Below, in pieces: positions 1 to 6,314 of a DNA stretch of 13,727 nucleotides (its first letter is position 1; each line of letters begins with the position of its first letter). The position numbers and the translations under genes were made by a program. Source of the stretch: JBOGEB01 sp050743125 (lineage in GTDB: Bacteria > Actinomycetota > Nitriliruptoria > Euzebyales > Egibacteraceae); the NCBI GenBank assembly GCA_050743125.1, contig JBOGEB010000113.1, forward strand, positions 1-13,727, written 5' to 3'. Under the pieces are notes generated by a model. The model was not told the DNA's origin. It made no database searches and saw only the letters and a list, made by a program, of their open reading frames with translations.

Positions 1-245
1 CCCGCAAAACCGGCCACGCCGACGACCGCACCTACCCGCAGCGGATGGCCGACGCGCTCGTCGAGCTCGCCCGACGCTCACTCGACGCAGGCGACCTGCC
101 CCAAGTCGCCGTCCAACGGCCGCACGTCATCCTGATCGCCACCGCCGAGGCGTTGGACGGCGAGGCAGGGGCGCCCGCGGCCCGCCTGGACGGCGTCGGC
201 CCGGTCAGCTCTGCGACCGCGCAGATGGTCTGCTGCGACGCCGAG

Positions 246-275
246 ACCGACCGCGCCAACCTCCCCCACCCACCC
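246..275. repeat. C-rich direct repeat, copy 1
   Basis: The segment begins ACCGACC, continues with CGCCAACCTCCCCCACCC and matches bases 414-443 closely (same bases except about one in the first half and a few near the end). It sits exactly where the DUF222/HNH reading frame changes. Confidence 0.6.
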
Positions 276-413
276 TTAACCGAACCCGCAACGGGGACGT
301 CCTCGACGCGGGCCGCACGCAACGCCAGCCGACCAGGCAGCAGCGGGTCGCGGTCATCGCCAGAGACCAGACCTGCGTCGGCTGCGGCGCGCCCGCGTCC
401 CGCTGCCAGATCC

Positions 414-443
414 ACCGACCACGCCAACCTCCCCCACCCGCCC
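414..443. repeat. C-rich direct repeat, copy 2
   Basis: Second copy of the repeat at 246-275, again starting ACCGACC followed by CGCCAACCTCCCCCACCC. It interrupts the HNH part just after CQIH, where relatives normally carry a His/Trp-rich stretch. It keeps the frame here. Confidence 0.6.
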
Positions 444-454
444 ACCCCAAAGGA

Positions 455-538
455 ACACGCGACCTGGGACCGACCGACGAGGACAACCTCTGCTTAACCT
501 GCTGGTGCTGCCATCACAGGATCCACCACGACGGCTGG
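455..538 (+). repeat. 84-bp HNH-end repeat, copy 1
   Basis: Aligns without gaps to 712-795; by hand count 73 of 84 bases agree. It encodes RDLGPTDEDNLCLTC and IHHDGW of the HNH end. The second copy lies 173 bases downstream. Confidence 0.75.
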
Positions 539-631
539 CTCGTCGCCCGCGACCCGGACACCGGCCGGTTCAGCGTGCACCCGCCCGACCCGCTCACCCG
601 GCCACACCGGCGACGAGCCGGCTGACCCGCG

Positions 632-659
632 CCCCGACCTGGGTCCGACCAGGTCGGGG
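632..659 (+). terminator. Hairpin terminator-like element after the HNH remnant
   Basis: Perfect 11-bp stem: CCCCGACCTGG at 632-642 pairs with CCAGGTCGGGG at 649-659 around a 6-base loop. It begins 7 bases after the TGA of the HNH remnant. There is no T-run, as is common for terminators in high-GC Actinobacteria. Confidence 0.5.
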
Positions 660-699
660 ACACCCCCACGCCCCACCAGCCTGCGCCGGCCACGCGCAG

Positions 700-801
700 C
701 CCGACCGGTGGACACGCGACCTGGGGCCCACAGACGAGGACAACCTCTGCTTAGCCTGCTGGGACTGCCACGCGAAGATCCACCACGACGGCTGGATCGA
801 A
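700..801 (+). pseudogene. Second HNH-end fragment (duplicate)
   Basis: Reads DRWTRDLGPTDEDNLC, then CWDCHAKIHHDGW, in one frame: the last HNH motifs of the same family as the gene just upstream. The core (712-795) is an 84-bp near-copy of 455-538. Nothing recognisable as DUF222 precedes it, and it runs directly into the reversed ElaA remnant, so it is a gene end left after duplication or after loss of a tandem paralogue. The residues differ from copy 1 (WDCHAK against WCCHHR), which favours two diverged paralogues over a very recent duplication. Confidence 0.65.
712..795 (+). repeat. 84-bp HNH-end repeat, copy 2
   Basis: Gap-free near-copy of 455-538 (11 differences by hand count). Most differences fall in the codons around the second Cys-His pair. 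Confidence 0.75.
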
Positions 802-1159
802 GCCGAAGCGCGCGTACCAGTCGCTCAGGTGGACCTGGGCATAGAGCACGACGGGCGGGGCAGCCAGCCCAGCGCGTGCCGCATCAACCGCGACGCGTGG
901 CCCTGCCCACGCGCCCCGGGCGCGGTCACCACCCGCCCGATCCGGCTTCCCTCCGGGCTCCGTAAGGATCCGCAGGTACGCGACGACCTCGCCGTCCTCC
1001 TCGATCCAGCAGTTCCAGGTGCCCGGCTCGCGGTCACGGCCGTCCAGCTCCGGATGGCGGGCGTCTTGCTCCACGACGAACACGTCGACCCCGAAGTTTG
1101 AGGACCGCGTAGAGCGTTGCCGGGTCGAGGTCGGCGAATCGAGCGCAGCGGAGCGCCAT
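797..1159 (-). pseudogene. ElaA-type GNAT acetyltransferase remnant
   Basis: From ATG at 1159 the minus strand reads MALRCARFADLDPATLYAVL, then in the next frame VDVFVVEQ and WIEEDGEVVAYLRIL, then in a third reading GSRIGRVVTAPGARGQGHAS (the acetyl-CoA loop RxxGxG/A type) and LMRHALG, then back to VVLYAQVHLSDWYARFGF. Order and motifs match ElaA (LYxLLxLR, VFVVEQ, YARIL, GRV, AQ.HL..FY..FGF). At least three frame changes are needed: an extra base in the four-base run at 1089-1092, one in the run at 949-951, and a compensating loss near 857-865. The usual ending after the FGF motif (DGIPH) is missing; the sequence passes there into the HNH fragment. ATG lies 20 bases after the ftsB stop, so it was probably the last gene of that operon. 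Pseudogene, unless the read quality here is poor. Confidence 0.75.
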
Positions 1160-1179
1160 CGACGCAGGGCGCGAGCCCG

Positions 1180-1608
1180 TCAGCCCCGCAGCTCGTGCAG
1201 GGCCTGGTCGAGCCGGCGGTGCCACGGCTGGCCGGCCGGCGTTGGCGTGGTGTGGCGCCCGTGGCTCGGCTCCGCCTGTGAGAGGGCCTGGGGGGACGCC
1301 CCCGATGGCGGATAGGCCACGACGACGTAGGGGATCTCGCCCGGCCGCACCAGGCCGAGCTGCTCACGGGCGAGCAGCTCGATCTCCTCGAGGTTCGCCA
1401 GCTCCACCCGCCGCTGCTCCAGGCGGTCGACCTGGGACTGGAGCTCGGCGCGGCTCCTGTAGAGCTGGTCGACGCGGTCGGCGGCGGCGGTGAAGCTTTT
1501 GACCGGGCCGATCGCCATAGCGCCGAGCAGGGCGGCAAGACCCAGGGTCGGCAGCAGGTAGATCCGGTCGCCCTGCTGCAACCATTTGAGTGCTTGCCGG
1601 CCGCTCAC
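1180..1608 (-). CDS. ftsB: FtsB/DivIC-family cell division protein
   Basis: 142 residues. The layout is that of a septum formation initiator protein: short cytoplasmic N-terminus, one membrane segment at about residues 17-37 (YLLPTLGLAALLGAMA), then a coiled coil at about 43-82 (RVDQLYRSRAELQSQVDRLE) leading to LAREQLGLVRPGE, the conserved motif of the family. Known FtsB/DivIC proteins sit in the divisome with FtsL and FtsQ and help switch on septal wall synthesis. The start is GTG at 1608, in a GTGA overlap with the eno stop, so translation is probably coupled to eno. The tail after residue 95 is Pro/Ser/His-rich and looks poorly conserved. The eno-ftsB order is standard in Actinobacteria and supports the call. 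Confidence 0.88.
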   Translation of the reverse strand: MSGRQALKWLQQGDRIYLLPTLGLAALLGAMAIGPVKSFTAAADRVDQLYRSRAELQSQVDRLEQRRVELANLEEIELLAREQLGLVRPGEIPYVVVAYPPSGASPQALSQAEPSHGRHTTPTPAGQPWHRRLDQALHELRG

Positions 1609-2894
1609 AACGGACCGTCCCGCACCGCGCTACGCGGGAAGGCCCTCGCGCCGGCGTAGCGGGCGGCGTCGCCGAGCCGCTCCTCGATCCGCAGCAGCTG
1701 GTTGTACTTCGCAGCCCGGTCCGTGCGGGCGGGCGCGCCGGCCTTGATCTGGCCGGCGTTCGTCGCGACCGCGAGGTCGGCGATGGTCGTGTCCTCGGTC
1801 TCGCCCGAGCGGTGGCTGACCATGCACGTCCAACCGGCGCGGTGGGCGAGCTCCACCGTCTCCAGTGTCTCGCTGAGCGTCCCGATCTGGTTGAGCTTCA
1901 CGAGCAGGCTGTTCGCGCACCCCTGCGCGATGCCCCGCCGGACCCGCTGGCGGCTCGTGACGAAGAGGTCGTCGCCGACGAGCTGACAGCGCGCGCCCAG
2001 GCGCTGTGTCAACCGCCGCCAGCCGTCCCAGTCCTCCTCGTCCATGCCGTCCTCGATCGACACGATCGGGTACCGGTCGACGAGGTCGGCGAGCAGGTCG
2101 ACCATCTCGGACGCCGACACCTGGCGACCCTCGAGCCGGTACGCCCCGTCCGAGAAGAGCTCCGAAGCGGCGACGTCCAGGGCGAGCGCGACCTCCACAC
2201 CGGGGTCGTAGCCGGCGCCCACGATGGCCTCGAGGATGAGGTCGAGCGCCTCGGCGTTCGAGTCGAGGTTCGGTGCGAACCCCCCCTCGTCCCCGAGCCC
2301 GGTCGCCAGCCCCCGGCGGCGGAGCACCGCCCTCAGCTCGTGGTAAACCTCGACGCCTGCCCGCAGCGCCTCACGGAAGCTCGGTGCCCCCACGGGCGCG
2401 ACCATGAACTCCTGGACATCGACGTTCGAGTCCGCGTGCGCGCCGCCGTTCAGGATGTTCATCATCGGCACCGGCAGGACGTGGGCGCCTGGGCCGCCCA
2501 GGTAGGCGTAGAGCGGCAGCCCGGCCGAGGCCGCGGCGGCCTTCGCGACCGCGAGGCTGACGCCGAGCAGCGCGTTCGCGCCGAGCTTCGACTTGTCGTC
2601 GGTCCCGTCCAGCGCGATCAGCAGCGCATCGACACGCCGCTGGTCGCTCGCGTCGATCCCGGCCAACGCAGGACCGAGGACGTCGTTGACGTTCGCGACC
2701 GCGGTCTTCACGCCCTTGCCGCCGTAGCGGGTCCCGCCGTCGCGCAGCTCTACGGCTTCGAACGCCCCGGTCGACGCCCCACTGGGCACCGCCGCGCGCC
2801 CGACCGCGCCGTCGTCAAGGACGCAGTCGACCTCCACGGTGGGGTTGCCTCGGGAGTCGAGCAGCTCCCGCGCCACCACATGCTCAACGTTCAT
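1605..2894 (-). CDS. eno: Enolase (phosphopyruvate hydratase)
   Basis: 429 residues, the usual enolase length. It converts 2-phosphoglycerate to phosphoenolpyruvate in glycolysis, in the cytoplasm, with Mg2+. Visible motifs: ARELLDSRGNPTVEVD at the N-terminus; PSGASTGAFEA substrate loop at 37-47; E203 in GDEGGFAPN; metal ligands D240, E281 (SIED) and D308 (GDD); catalytic base K333 in LLVKLNQIGTLSET; SHRSGETEDT at 360-369; K384 in IKAG. No key residue is missing. ATG at 2894 is preceded by no Shine-Dalgarno sequence, and a promoter ends 9 bases upstream, so translation is probably leaderless. The stop overlaps the ftsB start. Directly upstream, where mazG is expected, lies an oppositely oriented NTPase remnant. 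Confidence 0.98.
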   Translation of the reverse strand: MNVEHVVARELLDSRGNPTVEVDCVLDDGAVGRAAVPSGASTGAFEAVELRDGGTRYGGKGVKTAVANVNDVLGPALAGIDASDQRRVDALLIALDGTDDKSKLGANALLGVSLAVAKAAAASAGLPLYAYLGGPGAHVLPVPMMNILNGGAHADSNVDVQEFMVAPVGAPSFREALRAGVEVYHELRAVLRRRGLATGLGDEGGFAPNLDSNAEALDLILEAIVGAGYDPGVEVALALDVAASELFSDGAYRLEGRQVSASEMVDLLADLVDRYPIVSIEDGMDEEDWDGWRRLTQRLGARCQLVGDDLFVTSRQRVRRGIAQGCANSLLVKLNQIGTLSETLETVELAHRAGWTCMVSHRSGETEDTTIADLAVATNAGQIKAGAPARTDRAAKYNQLLRIEERLGDAARYAGARAFPRSAVRDGPL

Positions 2895-2903
2895 CGTTGT
2901 ATG

Positions 2904-2932
2904 ACGTTAGAGCACTGAAACCACACGTTCAA
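2904..2932 (-). promoter_or_regulatory. eno promoter, likely giving a leaderless mRNA
   Basis: On the minus strand TTGAAC (2932-2927), a 17-base spacer, then TAACGT (2909-2904). Only 9 bases lie between the -10 element and the eno ATG, so transcription would begin within a few bases of the start codon. No ribosome binding site is visible in those 9 bases. Confidence 0.5.
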
Positions 2933-3077
2933 CCTTCGACCACCGAGTCACCTCCGCCAAGGCGCAGAATGACCGGTGCAGAGCGGGCGTAATCCATGCG
3001 GTAGCCTCACGCTCTCCTCCCGAGACTCGCCACAGTGCCACAATTGCGCGCATGGAGCGCACTGGCGCCCAAGAGCA

Positions 3078-4060
3078 ATGAAATCACGACAACACCGCCG
3101 TGTTGAGCGCTTGCTGGCAACCAGGGAGGTGCTCCTGGTCGCCCCGACGATCGCCGCGGCCATGGCTGGTGTTACTGCGCTGTTCGCTCCGCCACGGTGG
3201 CTCAGTGCGGTGCTGATTGGACTGCCGGCCCTGGTCGCTGTGGCGTCTTTGGTTGTGCAGAAGCGCATACGCCACCAGGAGGGGCTGGCTGGGCAGGCGC
3301 AGCAGGACGCTGACTGGGTCAATACCTGCAAGGATCTGCTGCGCTTCTGGCCGTTACCCAGCGTCGAACAGGCCAATCCCTACGACCTGGGTGTAAAGCG
3401 CTCGGCTATCGCCGACCGATATCGGCAGAAGGAAAAGCGCGCTCCCTATGCGTCCCGCGCTGTCGATGACCGGCTGATCACCGCACTACGCGAGAAGCCT
3501 TTTGTGCTACTCAAGGGGCGCTCGCGCGCAGGAAAGTCCCGCACGGCCTTTGAAGCTATGACGAACGCGCTTCCCAATCACCTGCTGGTTGTTCCAGTCA
3601 ATCGGTCATCAATGCGGAAGCTCGCGGCCGTCGACCCGCCGCCGCATCAAGGGCGTCCAGCAGTGATCTGGCTCGACGATCTCGAGCAGTATCTGGGTGC
3701 TGGTGGCCTTGACGCAAGGCTGCTGCGCGCCTGGGAGCGGGATCCGGCCAGCGTGAGCGTGCCCGCCACGATTCGACTGTCCGAGCACGACCGGCTCTAC
3801 GGCACTGAGGGAGATCTGGGCAAGACGATGCGAGAGGTCCTCGATCGTGCGGAGGCCATCATTCTGCCCACAGACCTCACCGAGCAGGAGCGCGCTGCCG
3901 CTGAGCGACTGTACCCCAGGCGAGCGGTTGGTCGGCGGTCTGGGAGAGCATCTCGCGGCTGCACCTGAGCTCGTGCGCAAATTCGAGGATGCCGAGGAAA
4001 GCAACCCGGCAGGACATGCGCTCCTGCAGGCTGCGGTGGACTGGCGTCCGCTCAGGATGT
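3078..4060 (+). pseudogene. Membrane-anchored P-loop (STAND-like) NTPase, frameshifted and truncated
   Basis: From ATG at 3078 (MKSRQHRRVERLLATREVL; an in-frame upstream ATG at 2976 is less likely) there are two membrane segments, about residues 15-32 and 38-54. Then come NPYDLGV, a Walker A at about residue 148 (LLKGRSRAGKSRT), a Walker B (PAVIWLDDLEQYL) and VPATIRLSEHDRLY. These fit actinobacterial STAND-like NTPases that normally continue into a large helical or TPR region. At 3914-3917 a CCCC run shifts the frame by one; the next frame continues the family pattern with GERLVGGLGEHLAAAPELV, ESNPAGHA and QAAVDWR. After about 4047 the match stops and the mazG 3' end follows, so the sensor part is lost. 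GC is lower than in the flanking core genes. The intact function is unknown; relatives are sometimes proposed to act in signalling or defence. Inactive as read. Confidence 0.65.
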
Positions 4061-4105
4061 CGGCCAGCTTCCTCAGCGGCCTGCCCTCGCCTCGCGCCGC
4101 CGCCG

Positions 4106-5125
4106 TCAGCCTCGGCGTTCGGTGGCCTCCGCCTCCACCCGGCTGCGGAAACGGGCGACCGCGGCACGCAGGGCCTGCTCGGCGTGAAGGCCGTGGTGGC
4201 GGGCCAGCGCGACGATCACCCCGAGCAGGTCACCCAGCGCCGCCTCGCGCTCACCAGCGGTTCGGGCGTCCAGGAACCGCTCAAGCTCGGCCCGGGCACG
4301 GTCAACGCCGTCGGCGCCGAGGTCAGGGGCCAGGCCAGCCCGCTCCGCCCGGGCCTGGACCGTGCCGGCGAGCTGGAGCGCGGGCAGCGCCGTGGGGACG
4401 CCCTCGAAGACGCTCGCGCGCTCGGGCTTCTCGGCGGCCTTCAGGCGCTCCCAGTTCTCCATCACCTGCTGCACGTCGGCGGCCTCGACGTCGCCGAACA
4501 CGTGCGGATGGCGGCGGACGAGCTTCGCGGTGATGCCCTTGGCGACGTCGTCGATGGTGAAACCGCCCGTGTCCTCGGCGACCTGAGCCTGGAAGACGAC
4601 CTGGAAGAGGACGTCGCCGAGCTCCTCCCGGATCGCGCCCTGGTCGCCGGACGCTATGGCGTCGAGGAGCTCGTAGACCTCCTCGACCGCGTGCGGCGCC
4701 AGCGTGGTGGGGGTCTGCTCACGGTCCCACGGGCAACCACAGGGCCCGCGCAGGCGCTCGACGATCCGCACGAGGTCGAGCAGCTCGACGCCCTGCGGCG
4801 CGAGCATGAAGTAGACGACCTCGACCTCCGCCCCCGCTCGCGCGGCCTCCAGTCCCAGCGTGCGCGTGAGGCACTCGTCGTCCCCGGGTCCGAACAGGTA
4901 CGCGACCTCGCCCTCGGCCTCCGCTCGCCGGACGATCCACTGCGCACGCTCGTCGCTGTCAGGCACGACCTCGTGGCGCAGCTCCGCGAGCTCCAGGTGC
5001 GGCACAAACGGATGGTCCGCGGACCGGACGAGCACGAGCTCGCTCGCCATCAGCGCCGACCAGCCGTGGATCGGCAGCAGCCCGGGCAGCTGATCAGCGG
5101 TGTCGATCAGGACCAGCCGCGCCAC
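4106..5125 (-). CDS. mazG: MazG nucleoside triphosphate pyrophosphohydrolase
   Basis: 339 residues from GTG at 5125 (VARLVLIDTADQLPG), chosen because it lies 7 bases after the foldase stop; a longer reading would overlap that gene. An actinobacterial N-terminal domain of about 110 residues precedes the MazG core: LRGPCGCPWDREQT near 125-138, then EEVYELLDAI near 148 and EELGDVLFQVVFQ near 167, which supply the acidic metal-binding helices, then FTIDDVAKGITAKLVRRHPH and WERLKAAEK. A weaker second repeat follows (EAALGDLLGVIVALARHHGL). MazG enzymes hydrolyse NTPs and dNTPs to NMPs and pyrophosphate, cleaning the pool of damaged or non-canonical nucleotides. It probably shares its transcript with the foldase gene. 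No ribosome binding site is obvious, consistent with coupled translation. Confidence 0.93.
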   Translation of the reverse strand: MARLVLIDTADQLPGLLPIHGWSALMASELVLVRSADHPFVPHLELAELRHEVVPDSDERAQWIVRRAEAEGEVAYLFGPGDDECLTRTLGLEAARAGAEVEVVYFMLAPQGVELLDLVRIVERLRGPCGCPWDREQTPTTLAPHAVEEVYELLDAIASGDQGAIREELGDVLFQVVFQAQVAEDTGGFTIDDVAKGITAKLVRRHPHVFGDVEAADVQQVMENWERLKAAEKPERASVFEGVPTALPALQLAGTVQARAERAGLAPDLGADGVDRARAELERFLDARTAGEREAALGDLLGVIVALARHHGLHAEQALRAAVARFRSRVEAEATERRG

Positions 5126-5132
5126 GCGCTCG

Positions 5133-6134
5133 CTACTTGCCCGGTGCCGGCTGGCCCTGGGCGGGCTGCTCGGACTCAAGGTTGCCGAGGGGCTGTGAGG
5201 GGAGCACGCCGCTGGCTGGGTCCCAGACGCCGAACTGCGGGTTCACCTCGACCTTCGCCTTCGCCCGCCGCTGGTTGAAGAAGTCCAAGAACGCCTCCTC
5301 ACGCCGCTGCGCGAGGAGCTCGTCTTTGAGCTGGCCTTGGACCTGCGCGAACGGTGGCTCGGGCAGCCGTTGGAGCACATGAAACCCGAACTGCGTCTTC
5401 ACGGGGCCGACGACCTCACCTTGCTTGGCGGCAAACAGTGCCTGCTCGAACTCGGGAACCATGACGCCCCGCTTGACGAAGCCGAGGTCGCCGCCCTGCT
5501 CCTTGGTGGTCTCGTCAGTCGAGCGCTCCTTGGCGACCGCGCCAAAATCTTCACCGGCCGCGATCCGATCCTTGACCGTCTGCGCCTCACCCTCGGTCTC
5601 CACGAGGATGTGCCGTGCGCCAGTGGCCTCGGCATACGCCTTCTGGACGTCCGCATCAGAAACCTGGACACGATCCTCAATCTTCTTCTTGGCCTTCTCG
5701 CCGAGGACAGCGAAGCGAAGCTTGCTGGCCACGCTCGCCTCGGTCAGCCCGCTCTCCTTCAGGCGCTGCTCGTACGCCTGGCGACCGCCGACCTGAGCGG
5801 TCAGCTCGGCAAGCCGCGCCTGCACGTCCTGGTCCGTGACCGTGGCACCGAGCTCCTTCGCCGCCTGCTCCACGAGCGCATCCTGGATCATCTGGTTCAG
5901 GATCTGCGTCTGGAGCCTCGTCTTGGCAGCCGAGTCACCCTTGAGCTGCGGGGGGGCCTGCGGGTCGCGCAGCGCCTCATCGACGTCCTTGTTCAGCTGG
6001 TCGACCGAGATCTGGACACCGTTCACCGTGGCGGCGACGTCGGGGTTCCCCGCCGCGCAGCCAACGGCGAGCAACGCGAGCAGCAGCGAGGAGACGAGGC
6101 CATAGGGAACCAAGGTGAGGCGGGGTGTGGGCAC
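5133..6134 (-). CDS. Parvulin-type peptidyl-prolyl isomerase / foldase lipoprotein (SurA/PrsA-like)
   Basis: 333 residues from GTG at 6134. A hydrophobic signal (VSSLLLALLAVGC) ends in a cysteine at residue 26 that fits a lipoprotein cleavage site, though Ala rather than Leu sits at -3. Residues 31-150 resemble the SurA N-terminal chaperone domain (VNGVQISVDQLN, then long charged helices). The parvulin domain spans about 172-257: ARHILVETE, AGEDFGAVAKERSTD, GGDLGFVKRGVMVPEFE, VKTQFGFHVLQRL. The C-terminus is Pro/Gln-rich. Such proteins help exported proteins fold on the outer face of the membrane. The gene leads directly into mazG (7-base gap), as in other Actinobacteria. GAGGA at 6149-6145 is a possible ribosome binding site with a rather long spacing. 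Confidence 0.9.
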   Translation of the reverse strand: MPTPRLTLVPYGLVSSLLLALLAVGCAAGNPDVAATVNGVQISVDQLNKDVDEALRDPQAPPQLKGDSAAKTRLQTQILNQMIQDALVEQAAKELGATVTDQDVQARLAELTAQVGGRQAYEQRLKESGLTEASVASKLRFAVLGEKAKKKIEDRVQVSDADVQKAYAEATGARHILVETEGEAQTVKDRIAAGEDFGAVAKERSTDETTKEQGGDLGFVKRGVMVPEFEQALFAAKQGEVVGPVKTQFGFHVLQRLPEPPFAQVQGQLKDELLAQRREEAFLDFFNQRRAKAKVEVNPQFGVWDPASGVLPSQPLGNLESEQPAQGQPAPGK

Positions 6135-6170
6135 GAGGGAACCGTCCTCGATATGCGGACCAGGGACGTC

Positions 6171-6176
6171 AGTCTA
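6171..6176 (-). promoter_or_regulatory. Candidate -10 element for the foldase-mazG operon
   Basis: TAGACT on the minus strand, 36 bases before the GTG start, with GAGGA between them. The same hexamer occurs before hom (7660-7655). No convincing -35 is visible. It lies just beyond the large hairpin that ends the hom transcript, where a new promoter would be expected. Confidence 0.3.
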
Positions 6177-6219
6177 GCGACGGCGGTCAGACAGGAGCGC
6201 GTCCGCTCTCCTCACGGCA

Positions 6220-6261
6220 AACTGGAGGATCTGTCCCGTTATCCGGACAGATCCTCCAGTT
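6220..6261 (-). terminator. Long perfect hairpin after hom
   Basis: Perfect 17-bp inverted repeat: AACTGGAGGATCTGTCC (6220-6236) and its exact complement (6245-6261), with an 8-base loop CGTTATCC. It begins 53 bases beyond the hom stop and lies before the foldase promoter, so it most likely ends the hom transcript. No T-run follows on either strand. Confidence 0.65.
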
Positions 6262-6314
6262 GCGGGCGCGCGTCCTGTATCGAAACGATGACCGGACCGG
6301 GCGCTCCTGAGCTC

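Larger units (their letters stand above)
3..625 (+). pseudogene. DUF222/HNH endonuclease (REP13E12-type) remnant, 5' end outside window
   Basis: The left part reads, in one frame to about base 252, a DUF222-like stretch with RPHVILIATAEALDGEAGAP and ARLDGVGPVSSATA. From about base 278 a different frame carries the rest: DVLDAGRTQRQPTRQQR, then ARDQTCVGC, ASRCQIH, DEDNLCLTC and HHRIHHDGW, ending at TGA 623-625. These are the Cys pairs and His residues of the HNH nuclease end of this family. The frame change falls at a C-rich repeat (246-275). A second copy of that repeat replaces the usual His-rich stretch after CQIH, so the HNH fold is probably damaged. Families of this type are multicopy and often decay in Actinobacteria; their role is uncertain, although an HNH end implies DNA cleavage. 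The true start lies left of the window. Family call is firm; loss of function is inferred from the frame break. Confidence 0.75.

Noticed and set aside
1590..2918. Plus-strand open frame of 442 codons opposite eno
   Set aside because: A full-length shadow of enolase codons, with no family motif.
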